Of a stretch of DNA of 64,000 bases, positions 18,887-27,807 are shown piece after piece. The position numbers and the translations under genes are program-made. Under the pieces are notes generated by a model. The model did not search any database. It had not been told where the DNA came from and saw only the letters and a list, made by a program, of their open reading frames with translations. Source of the stretch: Phycisphaerales bacterium (GTDB lineage: Bacteria; Planctomycetota; Phycisphaerae; Phycisphaerales; SM1A02). The stretch covers positions 1 to 64,000 of the forward strand of contig JAQWTL010000020.1 of NCBI GenBank assembly GCA_029242715.1. The letters run 5' to 3'. Each line of letters starts with the position of its first letter. The stretch's first letter is position 1.

Positions 18887-20187
18887 GGTGAAGCCTCACC
18901 AAGAACATGTGGGCTTGAAGGCAGGCTGCCCTCAGGCCCCAATGCCGCCTCGAGTTCCTGCACGAGTTCAACACCAAGAACATGCTCAATCTCGTCGGCA
19001 TCACGATCAACATGTGTAGGGGCGATATCTGCATGACGAATAAGGAACAATTCCCAGAGTCTGTGATTACGAACAACCACTTGAGCAGCCTCTTGGCCGG
19101 TTTCTGTCAGGACAACCTCTTCACCATGGGCACTTTCAATCTCCCCACGACTTCGAGCCTTGCGAAGCAGCCGATCAACCTCACGTTGCGTCCATCGTCG
19201 TCGCTTCAGAAGATCACCGCGGCAAACCTTGCCACTCGTCTCCTCACATTCCCAGATTGCACGGAGGATGTGCTGACGATTCGTTCGGTGTCGAATACCC
19301 CTGGCCCGGATGAGCCGAACCAATAAGCCTCGGCGACTGCCCAGAACAAGGCTGAGCATGAAAATGGCAGAAGCAGAGAGCACGATCACTGCTCCGGCTG
19401 GCATTCGAGGCACCAAGGCACTGATGGTGACCCCGAACCAGGCACTTGCCGCACCAAGCAATGAGGAGATGACCATCATGATCACCAGTCGATCTGTCCA
19501 GTAGCGTGCCGCTGCAGCCGGAATGATCAGGAAGGCCAGTACAAGGATGAGGCCAACTGCCTGCAGGCCAATCACCGTCACCGCAGTACCAAGCAGGAGC
19601 AAGGCAAGATCCAGGGTAGTGACAGGCCAGCCCTGGCTGCCTGCAAAATGATCATCGAAGCAAAGCAGGCGGAACTCCTTGTAGAGCGCCGCTGAGATCA
19701 GGATGACGATGATGGCAGCAATACCGATTCCGATGGCATCTGCCTGGACCATTGAGGCTGTCTTGCCATAAATGATCGATTCCAAGCCTGCCTGGTTGCC
19801 GTTGGGCAGATCCTGAATCACACCCAACAAAGCGATCCCGAGACCAAAGGCCGCACTCATCACAATGGCCATGGCCGCGTCATCGCGAAGCATCGTCGTT
19901 CGCTTGATCAGGAGAACCAACGCCGCAGCCAACACCCCGGCTATGGCTGCTCCGAGGAGAAGTCCAATCGACCAGCGGCCCGTACCACCCATCATCACCA
20001 TCAGGAGAAAGGCCACCCCAACCCCCGGAAGCGTGGCATGACTGATGACATCACCGACCAGAGCACGCTTGCGCAAGAGCAACAGAGAGCCAACAGAACC
20101 AGCGGCAATCCCCAGCAGAACCGTGCCAATCACGACCAATCTTGTGTTGTAATCCTGAAGAAGCAGGACCCGCCAGAAGGTGTCCAT
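18883..20187 (-). CDS. troC: Mn/Zn ABC transporter permease fused to DtxR/MntR-like domain (first permease)
   Basis: A 434-residue protein. Residues 1-290 are an ABC-3 permease (VVIGTVLLGIAAGSVGSLLLLRKRALVGDVISH). It is followed by a winged helix (QHILRAIWECEETSG, RRRWTQREVDRLL) and a DtxR-type metal domain (NHRLWELFLIRHADIAPTHV, ADEIEHVL). The spacing D-E-I-E-H matches the MntR ligand pattern E-G-I-E-H. This is the same architecture as the next gene, so the two are paralogous fusions. It follows the ATPase stop by three bases. What the sensing domain does on a permease is unknown; DNA binding, metal storage or feedback on transport are possible. Confidence 0.88.
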   Translation of the reverse strand: MDTFWRVLLLQDYNTRLVVIGTVLLGIAAGSVGSLLLLRKRALVGDVISHATLPGVGVAFLLMVMMGGTGRWSIGLLLGAAIAGVLAAALVLLIKRTTMLRDDAAMAIVMSAAFGLGIALLGVIQDLPNGNQAGLESIIYGKTASMVQADAIGIGIAAIIVILISAALYKEFRLLCFDDHFAGSQGWPVTTLDLALLLLGTAVTVIGLQAVGLILVLAFLIIPAAAARYWTDRLVIMMVISSLLGAASAWFGVTISALVPRMPAGAVIVLSASAIFMLSLVLGSRRGLLVRLIRARGIRHRTNRQHILRAIWECEETSGKVCRGDLLKRRRWTQREVDRLLRKARSRGEIESAHGEEVVLTETGQEAAQVVVRNHRLWELFLIRHADIAPTHVDRDADEIEHVLGVELVQELEAALGPEGSLPSSPHVLGEASP

Positions 20188-20190
20188 GCC

Positions 20191-21018
20191 CTACCCCTCT
20201 TCCTCACCTCGGTGGGCCCGTCCAAGGGCCATGGCTGCCTGGTCCAGCAGCGTCAAGCGACCACCATAGGTGCGGCGCAGGTTCTCAATCGTGAATGTGT
20301 CCTCGATCGAACCCGCAGCGACGACACGCATGTTCAGCATCACCACCCAGTCAAAGGACTCTTGGACAGTCTGCAAATCATGGTGAACACAGATCACCGT
20401 TCGCCCCTGGCTCCTGAGTTCACGAAGCGCCGAAAGAATCGCCTGCTCGGTCGATGCATCCACCGATGCAAAGGGTTCATCCATGAGATAGAGATCTGCA
20501 TCCTGTACCAGAGCACGGGCCAGAAAAACGCGTTGCTGTTGACCACCTGAAAGTTGGCTGATCTGTCGACCAGCGAGATCTGCCAGATCGACTCGCTCCA
20601 GGGCTTCCATGGCTGCAGACCTTTGGCGACGGCCAACGGGTCGGCACCAGCCCAATCTCCTGTAGGTTCCCATGGCAACCACATCCAGAGCGTTCACCGG
20701 AAAATCCCAATCAACCGATTCACGCTGTGGAACGTAGGCAACACGACCTCTTTGCCGACTGATCGATTCACCCCAGAACTGCACCTCTCCGGAGATACGA
20801 GGCACGAGATCCAGACAGGCTTTCAGCAAGGTGCTCTTGCCGGCACCATTGGGACCAATGATGCACGCCAGTTGTCCCTCGGGAACATCCAGATCAACAT
20901 CCCAGAGGACCGGCTTGCGGTGATAGGCCACTGTCATGTCATGGATCGACAAAGGTGCAGTTGCATCATGCTCGCTGCCTGGAACCACTGGAACACTGGA
21001 TGCATTGGTTGCCATCAT
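20191..21018 (-). CDS. troB: Mn/Zn ABC transporter ATP-binding protein
   Basis: A 275-residue ABC ATPase with Walker [11 protein letters not shown]-loop region [13 protein letters not shown], signature LSGGQQQR, Walker B LYLMDEPF and the H-loop HHD. The DWDFP after the Q-loop is characteristic of metal-type (family 9 partner) ATPases such as TroB, ZnuC and MntB. It powers uptake through the two permeases downstream. It begins six bases after the solute-binding protein stop and ends three bases before the first permease, so it is in the middle of an operon. Confidence 0.93.
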   Translation of the reverse strand: MMATNASSVPVVPGSEHDATAPLSIHDMTVAYHRKPVLWDVDLDVPEGQLACIIGPNGAGKSTLLKACLDLVPRISGEVQFWGESISRQRGRVAYVPQRESVDWDFPVNALDVVAMGTYRRLGWCRPVGRRQRSAAMEALERVDLADLAGRQISQLSGGQQQRVFLARALVQDADLYLMDEPFASVDASTEQAILSALRELRSQGRTVICVHHDLQTVQESFDWVVMLNMRVVAAGSIEDTFTIENLRRTYGGRLTLLDQAAMALGRAHRGEEEG

Positions 21019-21024
21019 GACAGC

Positions 21025-22032
21025 TCACGGATGAACAGGGTTGCCAATGGAACCCGGCTGCATCTCGTTCTCCTGCTTGTCCTCATTCCAGCGACCACCC
21101 AAAGCGTCTGTCACAGTACGAGCGTTGTGCTCGATCATGCCGACGTAGGTCCCTTCCCGTGTTCCGGGCTTACCCATAGCATCTGAGAAGAGTTCGCCAC
21201 CGATCACGACCTGGTGTCCACGTGCCTGCGCACCCTCGATGAGGGCCTGTATGTTTTTCCGTGGCACACTCGACTCGATGAAGACGGCTGGGATTCGACG
21301 TTCGACCAGAAACTCGACCAGTTCGTTGAGATCGGACAAACCCGCTTCAGACTCCGTCGAGATGCCCTGAATGCCACGCACTTCGATTCCATATGCACGA
21401 CCGAAATATCGAAAGGCATCATGAGCGGTTACCAGTACCCGCTGGTTCTCCGGAATGGACTTGATCATGGTGGCCACGGAGACATGCAATTCCAACATCG
21501 ACTCCATGGATCTCCGTGCGTTGGCTCGGTAAATCGTGCATCCATCTGGATCGATGTTGCAGAGAACAGTGGCAACCTGATCAAGTGTTGATGCCCATGT
21601 CTGCACATCCATCCAGACATGTGGATCAGGGTGGCCAGTTACCGACTCGTCCTCCAGAAGCAGTTCAGGAGAAAGCTCCGCCGTAACGGCATGAACCTCC
21701 CGACCACGGTCCCGGGCCTTGGAGAAGACATTACCCATGCGGCCCTCGAGCATGAGACCGTTGTAGAACACCGCATCCGCAGTGAGGATTCTGCGCACAT
21801 CCGAAGCCTTGGGTTTGTAGAGATGGGGATCAACCCCCTCCCCCATGATGCTCACGACCCTGGCACGATTCCCGGCCACGGCACGCACGAGATCCGCCAC
21901 CATCCCGGTGGTCGCCACGACGGATAGTTGAGGACCAACAGCCTCAGCAGGTGGATCCCCGCTGGGGCTGCCAAACATCCCGGCCAGGGACAGGTGGACT
22001 GCGATCAATTTGTAACATAGGCTACAAATCAT
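21025..22032 (-). CDS. troA: TroA-like Mn/Zn solute-binding lipoprotein-less periplasmic protein
   Basis: A cluster-9 metal-binding protein of about 335 residues. The ligand set is visible: H70 (GVDPHLYK), H138 (DPHVWMD), H204 (VTAHDAFRYF) and D284 (ELFSDAMG). The three His and one Asp, and the text around them, match Treponema TroA closely, which binds both Zn and Mn. A signal-like hydrophobic start (KLIAVHLSLAG) precedes the mature part. The ATG at 22032 lies inside the dyad operator 22011-22047, so the true start may be this ATG or the TTG at 22008, perhaps leaderless. It is the first gene of the transporter operon, divergent from mntR. Confidence 0.88.
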   Translation of the reverse strand: MICSLCYKLIAVHLSLAGMFGSPSGDPPAEAVGPQLSVVATTGMVADLVRAVAGNRARVVSIMGEGVDPHLYKPKASDVRRILTADAVFYNGLMLEGRMGNVFSKARDRGREVHAVTAELSPELLLEDESVTGHPDPHVWMDVQTWASTLDQVATVLCNIDPDGCTIYRANARRSMESMLELHVSVATMIKSIPENQRVLVTAHDAFRYFGRAYGIEVRGIQGISTESEAGLSDLNELVEFLVERRIPAVFIESSVPRKNIQALIEGAQARGHQVVIGGELFSDAMGKPGTREGTYVGMIEHNARTVTDALGGRWNEDKQENEMQPGSIGNPVHP

Positions 22033-22047
22033 GTAGCGTATGTTACA
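22011..22047. promoter_or_regulatory. Dyad operator between troA and mntR (MntR-type site)
   Basis: TGTAACATAGGCTACA (22011-22026) and TGTAGCGTATGTTACA (22032-22047) are inverted copies that match at 15 of 16 positions across a 5-base centre. Each copy is also an imperfect palindrome itself. The block lies between the divergent regulator and transporter genes, and TATGTT in both directions could be a -10 element. Binding by the adjacent MntR-type protein when metal is bound is inferred, not shown. Confidence 0.75.
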
Positions 22048-22084
22048 CTTCTCCCAGATCACCGTCAACCATGGATCCCGTGAA

Positions 22085-22498
22085 ATGAGCCGCCTCGCCA
22101 ATCAATTCGCCAAGACCCGTACTGATCACGCCTCAGAAACTGCTGAGGATTACGTGGAAGCGATTGATGACATCCTTGCCCAGCAGGATTCCTGCCGCGT
22201 CAAGGACCTCGCGGAACGGATGGAGGTCAGCCATGTCACAGTCACCAGGATCCTGCAACGACTGACCAATGAGGGTCTCGTTGCCAAGGAACCCTATGGG
22301 CCAGTCAGCCTCACCACTGCTGGCAGACGAATGGCAAAGGCCTCCAGGCAACGCCACGAGTTGCTCCTGGAATTCCTGCTGTCACTGGGTGTTCCCGAAG
22401 CTGATGCCATTCGTGATACTGAAGGAATGGAACACCACGTCTCGGAATCAACCCTCAGGTGCATGCGACGCTACCTGGACAAGATTGCCAGCAGCTGA
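22085..22498 (+). CDS. mntR: MntR-type metal-dependent transcriptional regulator (DtxR family)
   Basis: A 137-residue DtxR/MntR protein. An N-terminal winged helix (RVKDLAERMEVSHVTVTRILQRL) precedes the dimerisation helices. The MntR ligand positions are seen: D22 and E25 (ETAEDYVEAI), H91 (RHELLLEF), and E113, E116 and H117 (DTEGMEHH). The EGMEHH is the same as in manganese-type MntR, not the Cys of iron-type DtxR. No SH3-like C-terminal domain is present. I chose ATG 22085; the upstream codons overlap the operator. It probably represses the divergent transporter operon when manganese is sufficient. Confidence 0.9.
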   Translation: MSRLANQFAKTRTDHASETAEDYVEAIDDILAQQDSCRVKDLAERMEVSHVTVTRILQRLTNEGLVAKEPYGPVSLTTAGRRMAKASRQRHELLLEFLLSLGVPEADAIRDTEGMEHHVSESTLRCMRRYLDKIASS

Positions 22499-22664
22499 AA
22501 ACCCTGTCTGCCTGTCCCTGGCTTTCCTGTCAGAAAAAACATGCCATCTGTGAGATTGGACCGTTTCAGACGCATACCTATTGGCGGGGGATTCACTGCC
22601 GATACGGAATTTGCAACCCCTCGCCCATATCAAGGCGGCTGCCGCCTGGAAACGAGGTCGAACC

Positions 22665-24374
22665 ATGAAACGGGAAACAACAACTATCCTGCGCGCCCTG
22701 ACAGCCATCTGGCTTGGCTCCATGCCTGGCCTTCTCGCTGCAGCCGAATGTGCACCAGGAGAAATCGAGGATTGTTTCGGGAACTGTTCGCCAGCGGACT
22801 GGCTGGGCGACGGACTCTGCGATGACGGAACCTGGAGTCACAACAACAACAAGATCTATCTGAACTGTCAGGGCTGGAACATGGACAGCGGCGACTGCGC
22901 CAATGATCCGTATCTTCCCGTCTCCGGAATGCCGGTTCCGTCAATGGCTGCACTGGATATTGAAATCCTCAACATCATGCATGCAGATGATGTGCAGGCC
23001 GGTGCCGTTGGCGTCATGAAGAATGGCGTCGTGGTCTACCAGCGATTCTTTGGCTGGCAGGACCAGGCCAAGACCCAACCCCTGCCACCGGAAACCATGA
23101 TGCGGATTGCTTCGGTGACAAAGCCGCAGACCGCCGCATGCATCCGCACACTCATTGCTGATGGCACCATCAATCTGACGGACAACGTCTTCAATGTCGG
23201 CCAGCCTGGTGGTGGCCTGCTGAACATCGCTCCGTTCAATGGACTGGGCGATACCCGTCTGGCCAACGTCACTGTCGAGCACTGTCTACGACACCGAGGT
23301 GGCTGGAACCGAAATACGACATTTGGCGTCGGCGATCTCACTTACAAGGAAATCGAAATCAAGCAGGATTACAACCAGGATGCACCACCAACACGAACGC
23401 AACTGGTTTCCTGGATTCTCAGTCAACCTCTACAGCACAACCCAGGATCACAATTCGCATATTCCAACATTGGATTCCTGGTACTTGGGCTGATCATCGA
23501 TCAATACACCGGGAAGCGTCCGGCTGAATTCCTCCACGAACGGGTGCTGGCCCCGGTAGGCGTTCTACCGGAAGAGGTCGAACTTGGTCGGACCTTCCCG
23601 GTTGATCGAAATCCCAACGAGCCGTGGTATGACAATCAGGGTTCAACTTCACCCAACGTCTACGCCTCACTGGATGATCTCCAGAACGATCCCGAAGGGT
23701 CGAAGGTGCCTTCACCAGATGGCGGATGGAATATGGAAGCCCGAGTGGGTCAGGGCGGACTGATCGCCACACCACGAGCCCTTCTTCATTTCCTGGACAA
23801 TTACCAGGTTGCCGGAACCAACATTGGTGTTCCACGCAACAAGGCCAGTGAAAGCACCAGCTGGAACTTCGTGCATACTGGTGCACTGAGCAAAGGAACC
23901 AATTCCATTGCACACCAATGGGGTGATGGCTACTGCTTCGTAGCACTCTTCAACAGAAACAAGATCGGCGGAACGGATTACTCCGTACAGGCCCGTGATG
24001 CGTTCAGGACACTCCTGAGCAGCGGCGCCATCTCTGTCCCACCCTGCCCCCCAAATTACATCAAGGACTGCAATGACAATTGCGTGCCTGCAATCTGGTG
24101 GGGTGACGGCAACTGCGATGACGACACCTGGTTCGGTGGTATCGAAATCGATTTCAACTGCATGGCACTTCAATATGACCTGGGCGACTGCACGCCCTGC
24201 CTCGGAGACCTCAACAACGACGGACAAGTCGGAGTCGATGATCTCCTGAGCATCATCGACGGATTTGGAATGTGCAGTGACCCCAGCAACTGCCCTGCAG
24301 ACCTTGATGGAGACGGCTTTGTCACCGTTGATGACCTTCTGGCAGCCATCATTGGATACGGGGCCTGCCCCTGA
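22665..24374 (+). CDS. Secreted serine beta-lactamase-like hydrolase with LNR-like modules and dockerin-like tail
   Basis: A 569-residue exported enzyme. The signal peptide is residues 1-27. A first Cys-rich LNR-like module (DCFGNC..WLGDGLCDDG..LNC..DSGDC) covers 28-78. The catalytic domain (about 95-455) has the class C/esterase signature S150-x-x-K153 (SVTK), Y266-S-N268 and HTG at 404-406. It may be a D-aminopeptidase, esterase or penicillin-binding-type hydrolase. A second LNR-like module (461-509) and a dockerin-like doublet (513-566) close it. ATG 22665 has GAGG seven bases upstream. The substrate is not clear. Confidence 0.85.
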   Translation: MKRETTTILRALTAIWLGSMPGLLAAAECAPGEIEDCFGNCSPADWLGDGLCDDGTWSHNNNKIYLNCQGWNMDSGDCANDPYLPVSGMPVPSMAALDIEILNIMHADDVQAGAVGVMKNGVVVYQRFFGWQDQAKTQPLPPETMMRIASVTKPQTAACIRTLIADGTINLTDNVFNVGQPGGGLLNIAPFNGLGDTRLANVTVEHCLRHRGGWNRNTTFGVGDLTYKEIEIKQDYNQDAPPTRTQLVSWILSQPLQHNPGSQFAYSNIGFLVLGLIIDQYTGKRPAEFLHERVLAPVGVLPEEVELGRTFPVDRNPNEPWYDNQGSTSPNVYASLDDLQNDPEGSKVPSPDGGWNMEARVGQGGLIATPRALLHFLDNYQVAGTNIGVPRNKASESTSWNFVHTGALSKGTNSIAHQWGDGYCFVALFNRNKIGGTDYSVQARDAFRTLLSSGAISVPPCPPNYIKDCNDNCVPAIWWGDGNCDDDTWFGGIEIDFNCMALQYDLGDCTPCLGDLNNDGQVGVDDLLSIIDGFGMCSDPSNCPADLDGDGFVTVDDLLAAIIGYGACP

Positions 24375-24455
24375 AGAGGCCTCCCACATCCCGTCGCTCC
24401 ACATCCTCCCCCTCCAACCGCCCCACACAGGCGGCAGGGGCAACGGGCCAGGACC

Positions 24456-24494
24456 AACGATGCCTCCAGCCTGACGCCGGCTGGAGGCATCGTT
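24456..24494 (+). terminator. Long hairpin after beta-lactamase-like gene
   Basis: A perfect 16-bp stem (24456-24471 with 24479-24494) with a 7-nt loop lies 81 bases after the stop at 24374. The T run is short, so it may be a weak terminator, or a stabilising hairpin before the bidirectional terminator-like structure at 24550-24585. Confidence 0.55.
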
Positions 24495-24549
24495 CTGAAG
24501 GCAAATAAGGCCCTGGGAGAACCCTGGAAGCGAATTGAAGAAAAAAAAC

Positions 24550-24585
24550 AGACCTGGCGCGCAGATGGCCCTGCCCAGGTCTTTC
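24550..24585. terminator. Bidirectional terminator-like hairpin
   Basis: AGACCTGG pairs with CCAGGTCT (24550-24557 with 24575-24582). The plus side is followed by TTCTT, and the minus side by a run of eight Ts after TG (24541-24548 read in reverse). No minus-strand gene to the right needs it, so it may limit antisense transcription. Confidence 0.5.
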
Positions 24586-24778
24586 TTCACTGAAGGCGGT
24601 CACAAGACTCCAAAGGGGCCACCTTCGATACTCCTCTCCATTCTCTCCATGCACCGAGGACCAGGCGAAGCCCATACAAGGGCTCCGCCTGGCTCTCGTT
24701 ACGCCTGAATTCACTTCTAGGCCCTTGATTGGTCATGTCCCCCGGAACACAATGGAAGTCCATTCAGGAGATCACACC

Positions 24779-26869
24779 ATGACGTGCCATCGAATCGCCC
24801 TGTTGTCAGGCTTGGTCTTGTTCGCTCTGTCTGCCGTGACCTCCGCCCAAGTGGCCGGAGTACGGCCATTGCCGATTCCCATCCAGACGAACAGTGGCAC
24901 CTTGACCAATCAGGCCAAGGACACCCAAACGCTCTTCCATCATCTCGTGACTGTTCCAGAGGCCTCCTCCCTGCAAATTCGCTTCGGGCGCACCAAGCTT
25001 CCGAATGGTTGCTTCCTGAGGATGACCTCCCTGGCCGACGGTGCGGTCCAGCACCACCGCGCTGAAACGCTGCGGCAATGGCAAGGCGCATCCGCCTGGT
25101 TCAATGGTCACAGCGTTCTGGTTGAACTGGTCGCGGAACCTGGCACCAGCCCAACCCATGTGACCATAGACGAAGCCCGCATCCTGCGTGCCGATCCAAG
25201 TGAGCGAAGCATCTGTGGCAGCTATGACGATCGCGTTCTCAGCGAAGATCCAAGGTGCGGTCGAGTATTTCCGATTGGTTGCACTGGCTGGATCATCGAT
25301 GATCCGAATCACACCTTTATCACCGCCGGACATTGCGCAGAGGATGATGGCGATATCGAAGTCATGCAGTTCAACGTTCCCCTGAGTGATGAGACTGGTA
25401 ACTGGCAGCACCCCGGACCAGAGGACCAGTACCCCCTCGACCCGGAATCGCTCCAGATGAACTATGTCACCCTTGGAGAGGACTGGGCGTATTTCGGATG
25501 TTTCCCAAACACGGAGACCGGCTTGACACCCTACGAAGCCCAGGGCGCGTTTTACGAATTGGCGGACAATGCACCAGCACTCGACAACCGCACCATCACC
25601 ATCACCGGATATGGCAGCGTGAGCAGTCCGGTCGATCCCAGTTGGAACCTCGTCCAGAAGACGCACAGCGGTCCCTATGCCTATAGCGAGGGAGCGATCA
25701 TTGGCTACACGACCGATACCAGTGGTGGCAACAGTGGCTCGGCAGTGCTCGATGAAAAAACAGGCCTGGCCATCGGCATCCATACCAATGGCGGCTGCGA
25801 AAGCGAGGGGCATAACTTCGGTTGTGCTATTCAAAACCCTGGACTCCAGAACGCCCTGGACAATCCCCTGGGGGTTTGCAGACCCAATATCGTTGCCTTT
25901 GACTTTCCCGACGGTCGCCCCGAGTCGGTCCTGCCTGAGACCCCGGTCGAAATGCGATTCACCGTCATGGCCGTCGACGAAAATCCTCTACCAGACACGA
26001 TCGCCGTCATCATGGGAATCGATGGTGATGACCAGGAACTCTCCGTGACGGCATTGGGGAACGACATGTACAAGGTTGTAATCCCGGCCTTGGAGTGCGA
26101 ACAGGATGTGGACTTCTACATAGAGGCCCAAGGCGATGCGGGAGGCATGGCCTACCACCCCTTCGGGGCACCCGATGATCGACACGGATTGGTCGTGGGA
26201 ACCATCACAAGCGAAGTCATTCTGGACGTGTCCTTTGAATCAGGGATCCCATCTGACTGGTCGGCCACCGGCCTCTGGCACGCCAGCGACACATCATGTG
26301 CACCGGGCCCCAGTTGCGATGGTTATGGCGTGGTCTACTACGGATTGGATAGCAGTTGTACGTTCAACAGTGGATCAACAAACGCTGGTGCACTCTCTTC
26401 ACCTGCCATGCCCATGGTGATTGATGGAGGACCGCTGGAACTCACGTACTGCTCAACGCTCCAGACCGAAGACGACTCTGGCTGGGACATCGTGCAGGTC
26501 CTGGTGAACGGCGTGGTCGTTGATGAGGTCGATGAATCACCCGACTGGGAAGAACGAAGCGTAATGATCGATTCGATCTCCGGGGATACCGTCGTCGTAA
26601 GCTTTGCCTTCGACACCGTGGACAACATCTTGAACGACTACACGGGCTGGCACATCGACAATGTGAGGCTCATTGCTCCGGACATCGATTGTGATCCCGA
26701 TACCCCTTGCCCCGGAGATGCCGATGGCAGCGGTGCGGTGGAGGCCAATGACATTCTTCTGGTCATTGCCAACTGGGGGAACCCGGGTGGCCCTGGCGAT
26801 GTCAACAACGACGGTAATGTCGACGCCAACGACATCCTCCTGGTGATCGGTTACTGGGGTCCCTGCTAG
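24779..26869 (+). CDS. Secreted trypsin-like serine protease with dockerin-like tail
   Basis: A 696-residue protein with a signal peptide ending near TSAQ (residue 24). The S1-type catalytic triad is H185 (TAGHC), D235 (EDWAYF) and S319 (SGGNSGS); paired cysteines surround the histidine. Downstream is a beta-rich region containing two patterns, DVSFESGIPSDW (a jelly-roll/MAM-like module) and GWHIDNVRL. A dockerin-like doublet (DADGSGAVEANDILLVI, DVNNDGNVDANDILLVI) ends the protein. It probably acts outside the outer membrane. ATG 24779 has AGGAG eight bases upstream. The stop overlaps the stop of the convergent Nudix gene in a shared CTAG. Confidence 0.9.
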   Translation: MTCHRIALLSGLVLFALSAVTSAQVAGVRPLPIPIQTNSGTLTNQAKDTQTLFHHLVTVPEASSLQIRFGRTKLPNGCFLRMTSLADGAVQHHRAETLRQWQGASAWFNGHSVLVELVAEPGTSPTHVTIDEARILRADPSERSICGSYDDRVLSEDPRCGRVFPIGCTGWIIDDPNHTFITAGHCAEDDGDIEVMQFNVPLSDETGNWQHPGPEDQYPLDPESLQMNYVTLGEDWAYFGCFPNTETGLTPYEAQGAFYELADNAPALDNRTITITGYGSVSSPVDPSWNLVQKTHSGPYAYSEGAIIGYTTDTSGGNSGSAVLDEKTGLAIGIHTNGGCESEGHNFGCAIQNPGLQNALDNPLGVCRPNIVAFDFPDGRPESVLPETPVEMRFTVMAVDENPLPDTIAVIMGIDGDDQELSVTALGNDMYKVVIPALECEQDVDFYIEAQGDAGGMAYHPFGAPDDRHGLVVGTITSEVILDVSFESGIPSDWSATGLWHASDTSCAPGPSCDGYGVVYYGLDSSCTFNSGSTNAGALSSPAMPMVIDGGPLELTYCSTLQTEDDSGWDIVQVLVNGVVVDEVDESPDWEERSVMIDSISGDTVVVSFAFDTVDNILNDYTGWHIDNVRLIAPDIDCDPDTPCPGDADGSGAVEANDILLVIANWGNPGGPGDVNNDGNVDANDILLVIGYWGPC

Positions 26870-27735
26870 CTGCCGGACCGAAGCATGAATCCGCTCTGTA
26901 AAGAGCTCTTCATTCCAGCCACGAGACTGGCATGGTCAGGGTGGGTCGAGTTGATTCGATCGCTCCGGATCAGGTAATCAATGACAGCAAGCGCCGAGTT
27001 GTACTTGAACTCGTCGGTTTCCCGCACCATGTCGGCCACCTCCTCGATGGGATGAAGCTGGAACGACTCCACCTCCCCATCGACAGCATGAGGCGTGAAA
27101 TCGGCAGGAAGCTCCAGGTCATACAGATACATCGCGTGACGCCGCAGACCTGTGGGGACTTCCATCACATAGGTCATGACACCAACCGGATCAGCCTGCC
27201 TTGCCAGCTCCCGTGACATGCCGGCTTCTTCGCCACATTCCTTGATGACGTTCTCTTCCTGCATGATGCCAACTGGCCAACCACCAGCAACCATGTTGTC
27301 CAGTTGACCTGGGAAGGTCATCTTGGTCCTTGATCGACGCGCAATCCACATGTGGTCGCCAACGAGTCCGTTGAGATGAAATCCCGTTGCGATGATCCCG
27401 AAGGCCTCCACAGCACTACGTTCGATCGACATCAGAGGCCGATCACCCGGGTCCTGAACAACGCCGTACTGCTCCCCGACCGCTCTGCCAATCAGACCTT
27501 CGGTCCGAAGTAACTCGAGCACGGAATCAACCGCTTCGGTCCTTGCCCCTGGTTCTTTCAAGTCCTCACTCAGGGCAATATGGTCATCCTCTACCCGAAA
27601 GACTTCGGAATAACCGCGGAGCACCTCCACCAATGCAGGCCGGAGAAACCCCACAACCACCTTCTCAATCAAGAAAGGCAGGAAACCATTCAGATCATGA
27701 TGCGTAGCCGTCAGGACACGATCGAGGTAGGACAT
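26866..27735 (-). CDS. Nudix hydrolase, DUF4743-like
   Basis: A 289-residue Nudix protein with a DUF4743-type N-terminal half (HDLNGFLPFLIEK..GFLRP) and a Nudix box read as GGWPVGIMQEENVIKECGEEAGM-like across residues 145-170, with the KECGEEAG core. It resembles the Nudix domain of fungal thiamine-pyrophosphokinase-type proteins. Substrate hydrolysis of an oxidised thiamine diphosphate or related diphosphate is possible but inferred. It is convergent with the serine protease, and the two genes share CTAG as overlapping stops. No strong RBS precedes ATG 27735. Confidence 0.8.
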   Translation of the reverse strand: MSYLDRVLTATHHDLNGFLPFLIEKVVVGFLRPALVEVLRGYSEVFRVEDDHIALSEDLKEPGARTEAVDSVLELLRTEGLIGRAVGEQYGVVQDPGDRPLMSIERSAVEAFGIIATGFHLNGLVGDHMWIARRSRTKMTFPGQLDNMVAGGWPVGIMQEENVIKECGEEAGMSRELARQADPVGVMTYVMEVPTGLRRHAMYLYDLELPADFTPHAVDGEVESFQLHPIEEVADMVRETDEFKYNSALAVIDYLIRSDRINSTHPDHASLVAGMKSSLQSGFMLRSGS

Positions 27736-27807
27736 ATTGGGTCATGTTAGGCCGCCAGATCACTGAGAGAACAGTTCCTGTGCACTTGAAAGTAGAATTG
27801 CAAGAAG

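Larger units (their letters stand above)
24375..24778. other. Intergenic region with three hairpins
   Basis: This 404-base gap has no convincing ORF. It contains three hairpins in a row: 24456-24494 (16-bp perfect stem), 24550-24582 (8-bp stem flanked by an A run and TTCTT, so it could terminate either strand) and 24661-24692 (13-bp stem with one mismatch). The first two probably end transcription of the preceding gene; the third lies in the leader of the protease gene. Confidence 0.5.
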
